A stretch of DNA of 64,000 nt. Source: Bacteroidales bacterium. GTDB lineage: Bacteria; Bacteroidota; Bacteroidia; Bacteroidales; P3. A program made the translations under genes and the position numbers. Shown here in pieces: positions 1-8,243 of the stretch (position 1 is its first letter; every line of letters begins with the position of its first letter). The notes under the pieces were generated by a model. It was not told where the DNA came from. It worked only from the letters and a program-made list of their open reading frames with translations, and did no database searches. The DNA is taken from the NCBI GenBank assembly GCA_031274555.1, contig JAISPZ010000002.1, positions 1 through 64,000 on the forward strand, given 5' to 3'.

Positions 1-58
1 CTATGTTCGCGCTAACAATAAGCGCAACAATCAATAATAATTTTGATAACTTATTCAT
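1..58 (-). CDS. N-terminal signal peptide of a secreted protein, truncated by window edge; same family as 19673..19888 and 43766..45508
   Basis: Reverse strand reads MNKLSKLLLIVALIVSANI, near-identical to the start of 19673..19888 (MNKLSKLLLIVTLMCSASVV); upstream leader also shared. Confidence 0.6.
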   Translation of the reverse strand, partial: MNKLSKLLLIVALIVSANI

Positions 59-228
59 ATCTTTTTTAGTTTAGTTTATTTGGTGTTTAAGTCGTAATTC
101 GTAATTGAAAAGTCGTGTCAGCAGGAATTGACAATTGACAATTAACAATTGACAATTTATAACGTAATTGAACAGTCGCGTCAGCCGTAATTGACAATTG
201 ACAATTAACAATTGACAATTTGATGTAG

Positions 229-750
229 TGTCCCAAAAACTGCGCCGTCTTTATATGCCATAAATGGCATATAAAGACGGCGCTTAAAAAATTTGTCGCA
301 ATTGCAAGTGGGTTTTCTTTCAATAATTTTATGCCGTTATCAACAGCATAAACAACAGACGTAATTAAATTACACCTGTTTAAGCCCAATGCTTTTAAAA
401 TAAAAATTTTTACGAATACAACAAAAGTGGCTAAAACACACCCGTTTAAGCGTAATAATCTTTTAATAAAATTTTTTGAAAAAACGCAAGACGTAGAATA
501 CGTCAGGCAGTTATGATGCTCCCTGCTCCCTGCTCCCTGCTCCTTAGACACAAAACTCCACATTCGGGGCATGGCGCAAGCGACACTGACCTCGACCCTG
601 CAGACGTGTATGCAGATGTGAGAGATGTTAAAAATACGGAAGACAGATTGTTCATTTTTTGACTTTTGAAATATATGATATGTATTAAAATCAATACGAC
701 TACTTAACAACGAAAAGATCAATGGCGGTCAATCCTGCAAAGGTACACAT
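229..750 (-). promoter_or_regulatory. Long leader/promoter region of the secreted family, copy 1; TACCTTTGC -7-like box at about 741-749
   Basis: Homologous by eye to 20011-20450 and in part to 45630-45790; reverse strand carries TACCTTTGCAGGATTGACC. Confidence 0.55.
242..283. repeat. 42-bp palindrome with perfect 20-bp arms
   Basis: GCGCCGTCTTTATATGCCAT-AA-ATGGCATATAAAGACGGCGC. Confidence 0.95.
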
Positions 751-786
751 AAATTATAACTTTTCTAATGGCACATTTGGGCACAT

Positions 787-931
787 CAGGGCAAACGCAT
801 TATAAAATTATCTAACAGATATACAGTGATTTGTAAAACTGAATTTTATCAATTTTTGCAAAAACAGCAAAAGCATGCGTTTGATTATCAGGATATTATA
901 CGCATACAATATTTATAATGCGTTTGCCCTG
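787..931. mobile_element. MITE-like element, 145 bp, with 20-bp perfect terminal inverted repeats
   Basis: CAGGGCAAACGCATTATAAA ... TTTATAATGCGTTTGCCCTG; second, inverted copy at 56094..56234. Confidence 0.6.
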
Positions 932-1050
932 TTGGGCACATTTACATTCGAGGTGCTGCAAATTGTTAATAACTTACATTCGACACCGCAAAATGAAAAT
1001 ATGCCATCACATTTTAGTGATGACGAAATTCTTTGTAATATGATTTTATT

Positions 1051-1521
1051 GTGAAATTTCCTAATTTTGCTGACAGAATGAAGAAAAATTTTGATACAGC
1101 CCCTGCCCTTGTTTCACGCATTACTTCACGAGTGCGTTTTAGCGAACTTGACCCCATGCAGATTGTTTGGCATGGTAATTATGTGAGATATTTTGAAGAT
1201 GGCAGACAGCATTTTGGTGAAGAATATAGTGGCCTTGGGTATATGGATATGTACTCTAACGGATATACCGCACCTCTCGTTGAACTGAATGTCGAATATC
1301 TTAAACCTCTCGGTTATCACGACAGTGTTATTATCGAAACACGCTATATCAGATGCGATGCAGCAAAAATTATTTTTGAATATTGTCTTTATCGCGAAGC
1401 AGATAACAGTCTTGTTTGCAGAGGAAGAACCGTGCAAGCATTTGTTGATTTGAACGGTGCTCTCCAACTTAATAATCCTGAATTTTATCTTGAATGGAAA
1501 AGAAAGTGGAACATCGAATAG
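1051..1521 (+). CDS. Acyl-CoA thioesterase, 4-hydroxybenzoyl-CoA thioesterase-like hotdog fold
   Basis: 156 aa; RVRFSELDPMQIVWHGNYVRYFEDGRQ hotdog motif; GTG start, alternative ATG at 1078. Confidence 0.8.
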   Translation: MKFPNFADRMKKNFDTAPALVSRITSRVRFSELDPMQIVWHGNYVRYFEDGRQHFGEEYSGLGYMDMYSNGYTAPLVELNVEYLKPLGYHDSVIIETRYIRCDAAKIIFEYCLYREADNSLVCRGRTVQAFVDLNGALQLNNPEFYLEWKRKWNIE

Positions 1522-3605
1522 CGTATCTTGGCTCGTCGAGCATGCGTTGCGCACTCGGTAATTCTACCGAAAATGTTTTTGAACGTATCATGCGCTACGA
1601 AAGTGGTGTTAAAGATGGTTTTGCACATACCGAACAGCATTACGAAAGTATTGAAGCTCTCGCTATTCCTTGTATTGATGAGGTGCTTGAAAATTCTGAC
1701 GTTTCACTTGCTACCCCCGATACACTGCTTATTCTCTCTACCACAAAGGGAAATGTGCAGCTGCTGGAAAAAGGGGGTGCGGGGGACGGTGGGTTGAGGG
1801 GTGCGGGGGACGGTGGGTTGAGGGGTGTTCCTGAAGATGTTTTTCTCGGCGTTACTGCGAATAAAATTGCGTCACATTTTAATGCTGCAAATAAACCGCT
1901 CGTTATTTCAAACGCTTGTATATCGGGAGTTTCAGCAATTATCGTTGCACAGAGATTAGTCGCCGATGGAACTTATAATAATGTCGTCGTAGTTGGAGCA
2001 GATATTCTATGTCCGTTTATTGTTGAGGGATTTCGCTCGTTTAAGTCGCTTGATAGCAACCGCTGTAAGCCTTATGACACAATGCGTTCAGGACTTAATC
2101 TTGGCGAGGGTTGCGGAACTGTACTTGTCACTTCTTTTGCTGATAAGGCTGTACAACCTGTCGTAACAGTGTGCGGAGGAAGCATTTCTAATGACGCAAA
2201 TCATATTTCGGGTCCCTCGCGTACAGGCGATGGACTTTATTTTGCGATGAAAAAGGCTGTGGAAAATAGTGGTATAACATTCGACGATATTTCTTTCCTT
2301 AATATGCACGGTACTGCTACCGCCTACAATGATGATATGGAAAGTAAGGCTGTTAATCTTGCGGGATTAAACGATGTTCCACTGAATGGACTTAAATCTT
2401 ACCTTGGACATACACTTGGTGCTTCTGGAGTGATTGAGGTAGTCCTTGCGGCGGAACAAATGAGACGTGGTATCGTTTTTGGGACTCTGGGATATGAAAA
2501 TAATGGTGTTGCTTGTCCACTGAATGTTTGTGGTGAACATCGTTTGGTGGGGGGAGCGCGGGGGACGTGCGGGGAACGTGCGGGGGGTGAGCGGGGGAGC
2601 GGCGATGGAATGGGCGCAGGAGCGGCGGGGAGTGAGCGCAGGGGTAGCGTGGGGATGGGCGCAGGAGTAGCGGGGAGTGAGCGCAGGGGTAGCAGGGATG
2701 TGTGCGAGGGGGCAGCGGGGGGCGCGGGTGGAAGCGCGGGAGTCGCGGGGGATGTGCGGGGGAGCGGCGAAGGGATGTGGGGAGTGCGTTATGCGCTGAA
2801 AACTGCGTCGGGGTTTGGGGGATGTAACGCGGCGGTGGTGCTTGCGGAGTGCGGGGGAGTGAGCGAGGGGGCTGTGCAGGGGAATGACGGTGGTATGCAA
2901 AGGACGGACGAGGACACGGGGGAGTGCGGGGGGCACGTGAGGGATAGTAGCGGATATCCTTTTGCGAGTTGTCAAACAGGTGGATATAGAACAGATGAAT
3001 GTGCTTTGCAGAACGATGACAGTTGCAGAGAAGTCGTAAACGAGCAAAAGATAGGAGCGGATAGCCCGACCCTGCGGAAAGGCACTTCGCTGGAAACGGA
3101 GAGAATTTTTTGCGGTAGTCCTGCTGTTCGCAAGAGTGTTTCCTTGCCGTCCGCAGGGGCACGCCCAAATTTTGATGAGTTTATTCGCGAAAAATATCAT
3201 GGGCTTGGTCAGCCGAATTTGAAATTTTTTAAGATGGATAATCTTGCGAAATTGGGATATGTGGCTGCGGCAGAGTTACTTGATGATTATGATTTTGAGC
3301 CTTCGGAAATCGGTATTGTGCTTTCAAATCATAGTGCTTCGCTTGATACTGATATTCGTCATCAGCGGGTATTGACTTCGCCTGCGGTGTTCGTTTATAC
3401 GCTCCCTAACGTTACGGCGGGGGAAATTTGTATCCATCATCATATTATGGGTGAGAATACTTTTTTTATTGATGCTTCGCCTGAATTTATTGAGCGGTAC
3501 GCGCGTTCGCTTATTGAAAGTGGTGAACTTAAAGCTGTGATTTTTGGGGAGGTTGAATTGTTTAAAGAAAATTATTATGCAAATCTTAAATTATTATGTC
3601 TGTAA
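1494..3605 (+). CDS. Beta-ketoacyl-ACP synthase fused to a C-terminal ketosynthase-like (chain-length-factor-like) segment through repeat-derived sequence
   Basis: KS motifs NACISGVSA (Cys), NMHGTAT (His), YLGHTLGASG (His); KASGFGG-like TASGFGGCNA; separate downstream KMDNLAKLGYVAAAELL...VFVYTLPNVTAGEICIHH module. Confidence 0.8.
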   Translation: MEKKVEHRIAYLGSSSMRCALGNSTENVFERIMRYESGVKDGFAHTEQHYESIEALAIPCIDEVLENSDVSLATPDTLLILSTTKGNVQLLEKGGAGDGGLRGAGDGGLRGVPEDVFLGVTANKIASHFNAANKPLVISNACISGVSAIIVAQRLVADGTYNNVVVVGADILCPFIVEGFRSFKSLDSNRCKPYDTMRSGLNLGEGCGTVLVTSFADKAVQPVVTVCGGSISNDANHISGPSRTGDGLYFAMKKAVENSGITFDDISFLNMHGTATAYNDDMESKAVNLAGLNDVPLNGLKSYLGHTLGASGVIEVVLAAEQMRRGIVFGTLGYENNGVACPLNVCGEHRLVGGARGTCGERAGGERGSGDGMGAGAAGSERRGSVGMGAGVAGSERRGSRDVCEGAAGGAGGSAGVAGDVRGSGEGMWGVRYALKTASGFGGCNAAVVLAECGGVSEGAVQGNDGGMQRTDEDTGECGGHVRDSSGYPFASCQTGGYRTDECALQNDDSCREVVNEQKIGADSPTLRKGTSLETERIFCGSPAVRKSVSLPSAGARPNFDEFIREKYHGLGQPNLKFFKMDNLAKLGYVAAAELLDDYDFEPSEIGIVLSNHSASLDTDIRHQRVLTSPAVFVYTLPNVTAGEICIHHHIMGENTFFIDASPEFIERYARSLIESGELKAVIFGEVELFKENYYANLKLLCL

Positions 3606-4258
3606 ATCCGCAAATAGAAGCATCGTGGCTTTCGGTGTTGCAAGATGAATTTCAAAAGCCGTATTTTTCTGAATTGAAAAATTTTCTTGTAGAGGAAAAA
3701 CGGCGTTTTGCTGTGTATCCTGCTGGAAACAAAATGTTTGAGGCGTTTAATCGTACGCCGTTTGATAATGTAAAGGTTGTGCTTCTCGGTCAAGATCCTT
3801 ACCATGGCTATGGGCAAGCCGAAGGGCTTTGTTTCTCTGTTCCTGATGGAGTCAGGATGCCGCCGTCACTGATAAATATCCTGAAAGAGTTGCAGGATGA
3901 TTTGGGCTATCCTTTCCCAAAAAGTGGTCATCTTGGAAAGTGGGCGGACCAGGGTGTGCTGCTTTTGAACGCGACGTTAAGTGTGCGAAATGGTCAGGCT
4001 GGCTCTCATCAAAATCATGGTTGGGAGATATTTACGGACGAAATTATAAAGCAACTTTCTATTCGCAAAACAGGACTTGTGTTTATCCTTTGGGGCAGTT
4101 ATGCAATTTCAAAAAAGAAACTTATAGATTTGTCAAGACATCACGTCCTTGAAACTGTTCACCCATCTCCCCTCTCGGCTCACAGGGGCTTCTTCGGCTG
4201 TCGCCACTTTTCAAAAACTAACGCATTGCTCGCTACTCCTATTGATTGGCAATTGTAG
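3596..4258 (+). CDS. ung: Uracil-DNA glycosylase
   Basis: GQDPYHGYGQAEGLCFSVP and HPSPLSAHRGFFGCRHFSKTN motifs; 220 aa. Confidence 0.97.
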   Translation: MSVNPQIEASWLSVLQDEFQKPYFSELKNFLVEEKRRFAVYPAGNKMFEAFNRTPFDNVKVVLLGQDPYHGYGQAEGLCFSVPDGVRMPPSLINILKELQDDLGYPFPKSGHLGKWADQGVLLLNATLSVRNGQAGSHQNHGWEIFTDEIIKQLSIRKTGLVFILWGSYAISKKKLIDLSRHHVLETVHPSPLSAHRGFFGCRHFSKTNALLATPIDWQL

Positions 4259-4294
4259 TCCACGTCCGCGCCACAATTGCAGTCCGCACTGCCA

Positions 4295-5692
4295 TTACAA
4301 GCTCACCGTAACCGTCTGCCCGGGTTCAATGGAAAAAGTTTTTTCGCGGGTGGCAGACGAGCGCATATTGTGTTTGGAGCGATTTATTACTTTGTAATGA
4401 CCGGGCTGCAAATAAAGCGTTTCCGTTTTGGAGTACTCCTCGAAGTTATAGACTAACTCCATCTTCCCATTTTGTTTCACACTGTATAGCGAACCAAAGC
4501 CCTCAACGGTGCGCTGAAAAACAAGAATACCCGACATTGGAATTTCTATGGTTGTCGTCCTGCGCTCATCAATGCTTACTTTTGGCAAAACAATGCGTGG
4601 AAGCGAAAGGATTTCAACATCATAAAGCCCTGTAAGATATTTTCTCGTTTCGTTCAAGTACTGCACGTTTAGTATGCTGTTACTGTCCGCACAGCGTATC
4701 ACGCAAGGGATTTTACTTGCACGCGAGCCACTCATCTTTATTTGTAACATCCCCTGGGGAACACTTACCGCTATGATGTTATGCAGCCCTGTATTGACTA
4801 CAATAGAATTTTTTCTAACAGGTGGAATTGTTTGCACTTCCAAGTCATAGACTCTTAGCGGGTCAAGGGTGACAGTATCTGGAGTACCTCGATAATTCAA
4901 CGTATGAACATAGTTATATACAACATGACCCGAAACGTGGTCGTAAAAAGTCATATTTATATTCGTTTCGGTTGGTTTTCCACTTTTATCAAGAAGATTT
5001 ACCTGTGCCGTAGTGGAGTTGAGTGCCTGCGAAATAACAACGTTAAAAGCATTGACAAAATCCTGTTCTTTTGAAGCGTCAAAATATTCACCGACACAGT
5101 CAAAACTATTGGAAAAATCGTCACCAACACCTATGATAAATGGCTTTAGAGAAATTCCTTTTTTTTGCAAATATAGCGACGCTTCGCAAGGGTCACCGTC
5201 ACATTCTTCTATTCCATCTGTAATGAGAATGATGATATTGCGACAATTGTGACATGGGGGGAAGTCTTCGACAGCTTGTTCAAGCGAATAGGCAATGGGG
5301 GTAGCGCCCTTTGGAACAAGGTTTTTTATTTTATTGGTAATCTTTTTTATATTGTTTGTATTGTCGGGGGAAAACGGAACTTCAAGTTTTGTATCATGGC
5401 AATCAAGCGGTGGATACTGACTTTGGTGTCCATAAATGCGGAGAGCCATTTGAAGACGAGGGACATTCTGCAAACTGTCAAGCATTTCGATTAAAAGTCG
5501 CTTCGTTATTTTCATCTTTGTATCGCTCTGCCAGCGGGCGTTCATTGAATTTGAAGCGTCGTAAATAATAAGAATGCGGTTAAGCATCTTCGTATCAAGA
5601 TCGTCCGTCACGTTTATTTTTTGAGCATACGTGTGCGAAAATGCGAACAAAAACGCGAAGACGAAACCCGAAATAATAAAAATTTTCTTCAT
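4295..5692 (-). CDS. Secreted von Willebrand factor A domain protein
   Basis: MKKIFIISGFVFAFLFAFS signal peptide; IYDASNSMNARW MIDAS (DxSxS-like); ITDGIEECDGDPC. Confidence 0.8.
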   Translation of the reverse strand: MKKIFIISGFVFAFLFAFSHTYAQKINVTDDLDTKMLNRILIIYDASNSMNARWQSDTKMKITKRLLIEMLDSLQNVPRLQMALRIYGHQSQYPPLDCHDTKLEVPFSPDNTNNIKKITNKIKNLVPKGATPIAYSLEQAVEDFPPCHNCRNIIILITDGIEECDGDPCEASLYLQKKGISLKPFIIGVGDDFSNSFDCVGEYFDASKEQDFVNAFNVVISQALNSTTAQVNLLDKSGKPTETNINMTFYDHVSGHVVYNYVHTLNYRGTPDTVTLDPLRVYDLEVQTIPPVRKNSIVVNTGLHNIIAVSVPQGMLQIKMSGSRASKIPCVIRCADSNSILNVQYLNETRKYLTGLYDVEILSLPRIVLPKVSIDERRTTTIEIPMSGILVFQRTVEGFGSLYSVKQNGKMELVYNFEEYSKTETLYLQPGHYKVINRSKHNMRSSATREKTFSIEPGQTVTVSL

Positions 5693-5851
5693 AAAAAGAT
5701 TTTCCAAAGTTACAAAAATCTCTGTCAATTTGGCACATTGGCATATTTGCAAATTGAGGTGCTATAAACTGTTAGTAACTTACGATCAACATCTCAAACC
5801 TTTATTTCACGATATGCGAAAATACCACATTTTTACTAACTTTGCAGGATA

Positions 5852-6736
5852 ATGACGATAAACGAAAAAGGCATCGAGAAAAGGCGTTTGCGTGGCTCTA
5901 ATGTTACGACCGTCTTTTCCATAACACTTGTTCTTTTCTTGCTTGGTGTACAGGCGATTATGCTTTGCTATACGCAAAAAATATCTGATTACGTCAAAGA
6001 ACGTATCGGTCTTACCGTTGTTATAAAAGAATTTACCCGCGAACAGGACATAAAAGAATTACAGGAAAAGATAGATAATATGCCTTTTGTGCGCTCCACC
6101 GAATATATCACAAAAGAGCAGGCTGCAAAAAATCTTAAAGCGGATTTGGGCGAAGATTTTATTGATTTCTTGGGTTACAACCCGCTCCTACCGTCAATAG
6201 AAGTGCACTTTAAGCACGATTATCTGCACAACGATAGTATCGCAGATTTTGAAAAGGAGATAACACGCTTCCACCTCGTAAAAGAAATTTATTATCAGGA
6301 AGATCTCATAAGTTTCGTCAATGATAACGTAGAAAAAATAAGTATTTATCTCATGGCTTTCTGCCTGATAACTCTGCTTGTCGCAATATTGCTCATAAAC
6401 AATACGATGCGCCTCTTGATATATTCAAAACGCTTTAATATTCACACAATGCAATTGGTCGGAGCACGTTCCTCATTTATTCGCCGACCATTTATCTATA
6501 CCGGTCTAATTCAGGGTGTTATAGGTGCTATATTAGCGATTTTGTTACTGTCGGCAGGTCTTTTTTACATGAACGAAAAAATGCCCACAATCATCTCATA
6601 TAACGACATTTATACAATTTCGATTGTGTTCGCATTTTTAATTTTTATTGGAATATTTTTCACGATGCTGTCCACATATATTTCCGTAACAAGGTATATA
6701 CGAATGCGTTCGAGCGATAAAATACATCGAGGGTGA
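5852..6736 (+). CDS. ftsX: Cell division protein FtsX
   Basis: 294 aa, four TM segments, LVGARSSFIRRPFIYTGLIQGVIGA motif. Confidence 0.9.
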   Translation: MTINEKGIEKRRLRGSNVTTVFSITLVLFLLGVQAIMLCYTQKISDYVKERIGLTVVIKEFTREQDIKELQEKIDNMPFVRSTEYITKEQAAKNLKADLGEDFIDFLGYNPLLPSIEVHFKHDYLHNDSIADFEKEITRFHLVKEIYYQEDLISFVNDNVEKISIYLMAFCLITLLVAILLINNTMRLLIYSKRFNIHTMQLVGARSSFIRRPFIYTGLIQGVIGAILAILLLSAGLFYMNEKMPTIISYNDIYTISIVFAFLIFIGIFFTMLSTYISVTRYIRMRSSDKIHRG

Positions 6737-6737
6737 G

Positions 6738-6980
6738 AAAGAATGTAGAATTTAGAATGTAGAATGTAGAATTGCTGACGCAGTTGTTAATTGTCAATTG
6801 TTAATTGTCAATTGTCAATTAGGCTGACGCACTTGTTAATTTAGAATTTAGAATGTAGAATTGCTGACGCAGTTGTTAATTGTCAATTGTTAATTGTCAA
6901 TTGTCAATTAGGCTGACGCGAATTAGAATGTAGAATTGCTGACGCACTCGCTGTTTGTGCTGATTGTAATTGACAGATGT
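6738..6980. repeat. Heptanucleotide arrays (TTAGAAT/TAGAATG and AATTGTC/AATTGTT) with GCTGACGC spacers, duplicated
   Basis: tagaatgtagaattgctgacgcagttgttaattgtcaattgttaattgtcaattgtcaattaggctgacgc occurs twice. Confidence 0.9.
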
Positions 6981-7124
6981 AGAGCTGGAAATGTAGAATT
7001 TGGAATTGTCATCCAGTGTGTATTATTACGCCCTGCTAAATTCTAAATCCTAAGTTCTCAATTCTAACGCAACCCAACAGCAGCGACAATGACGAAATTT
7101 TAGAATTATAAAAAAAAACTACTT

Positions 7125-7424
7125 ATGAGTAAAACCATAAAAAAAACGCAGGCGAACAAAGTTATCGCAGAAAGAAAAAAGTCTTTTGACTTTGCATTTG
7201 AAAAAGAGAATTACATTTTAATGATTATCGGACTTGTTGTGCTTGCCATCGGGTATCTGCTGATGGTCGGCGGAGGCAGCGAAGACCCCGATGTATTTAA
7301 TTACGATATTTTTTCTTTCAGAAGAGTTGTGCTCTCTCCTATTGTTCTTGTGGCAGGTATGCTTATTGAAGTTGTTGCCATAATGAAGAAACCGAAAAAG
7401 AACAACACGGATGACGTGGCTTGA
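7125..7424 (+). CDS. DUF3098-type small membrane protein
   Basis: 99 aa, two [37 protein letters not shown] typical of the Bacteroidetes family upstream of uppP. Confidence 0.8.
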   Translation: MSKTIKKTQANKVIAERKKSFDFAFEKENYILMIIGLVVLAIGYLLMVGGGSEDPDVFNYDIFSFRRVVLSPIVLVAGMLIEVVAIMKKPKKNNTDDVA

Positions 7425-8211
7425 AGCACTACTGCTCGGTATTATACAGGGACTGACGGAATTTCTACCCGTTAGCAGCAGCGGTCACATCGAGATTGGC
7501 AAAGCACTTTTCAACATTCATACAACTGACGATTTACTTTTCACTGTCGTAGTACATGGTGCTACTGTATTAAGTACAATAGTTGTTTTTTGGAAAGATA
7601 TTGCTTCGCTTTTTTGTGGACTGTTTAAATGGCGAAATCCTGAAACAAACAGAATTAATGATAGCACATCATACGTAGCAAAAATTCTTTTGTCGTGCGT
7701 TCCTGTTATTATTGTAGGTTTATTTTTCAAAGATACCGTTGAACTGTTTTTTGGCTCGGGACTAATGCTTGTAGGTGTTATGCTTCTTGTTACGGCGGCA
7801 TTGCTTACGTTGGCACAGTTTCTCGCGAGTGGAAAATATTCCATTCGTTACAAGGATGCTTTTATTATCGGCATTGCGCAAGCAATGGCTGTGTTGCCAG
7901 GTCTCTCACGTTCGGGAACAACAATAGCAACAGGACTATTACTTGGAAATAAACGCGAAGAAATTGCTCGCTTTTCCTTTTTAATGGTGCTTATCCCTAT
8001 TATCGGCGAAAATGTTTTAGAACTTTTTTCAGGTGATTTTCTCTCAAGCAGTATCGGTCTTCTGCCACTGATGACAGGGTTTGTAGCGGCGTTTATATCG
8101 GGATTGTTCGCGTGTAAATTTATGATAAATATAGTCAGGAAAGGAAAACTTTTGTACTTCGCGATATATTGTTTTGCCGTTGGGCTGACTGTTCTGTTCG
8201 TGCTGTGTTGA
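7411..8211 (+). CDS. uppP: Undecaprenyl-diphosphatase
   Basis: [20 protein letters not shown] and [15 protein letters not shown] motifs; 266 aa. Confidence 0.97.
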   Translation: MTWLEALLLGIIQGLTEFLPVSSSGHIEIGKALFNIHTTDDLLFTVVVHGATVLSTIVVFWKDIASLFCGLFKWRNPETNRINDSTSYVAKILLSCVPVIIVGLFFKDTVELFFGSGLMLVGVMLLVTAALLTLAQFLASGKYSIRYKDAFIIGIAQAMAVLPGLSRSGTTIATGLLLGNKREEIARFSFLMVLIPIIGENVLELFSGDFLSSSIGLLPLMTGFVAAFISGLFACKFMINIVRKGKLLYFAIYCFAVGLTVLFVLC

Positions 8212-8243
8212 GACAATTACGCTTTGAATGAAAAATTAAACGT

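Noticed and set aside
87-722. 211-aa reverse ORF in the leader of copy 1 as a protein gene
   Set aside because: Runs through heptamers and the palindrome and is not conserved as a frame in copies 2 and 3.
2367-3200. Antisense ORFs of 277 and 258 aa opposite the KS gene
   Set aside because: His/Pro/Arg-rich translations of G-rich repeat DNA; the plus-strand KS motifs explain the region.
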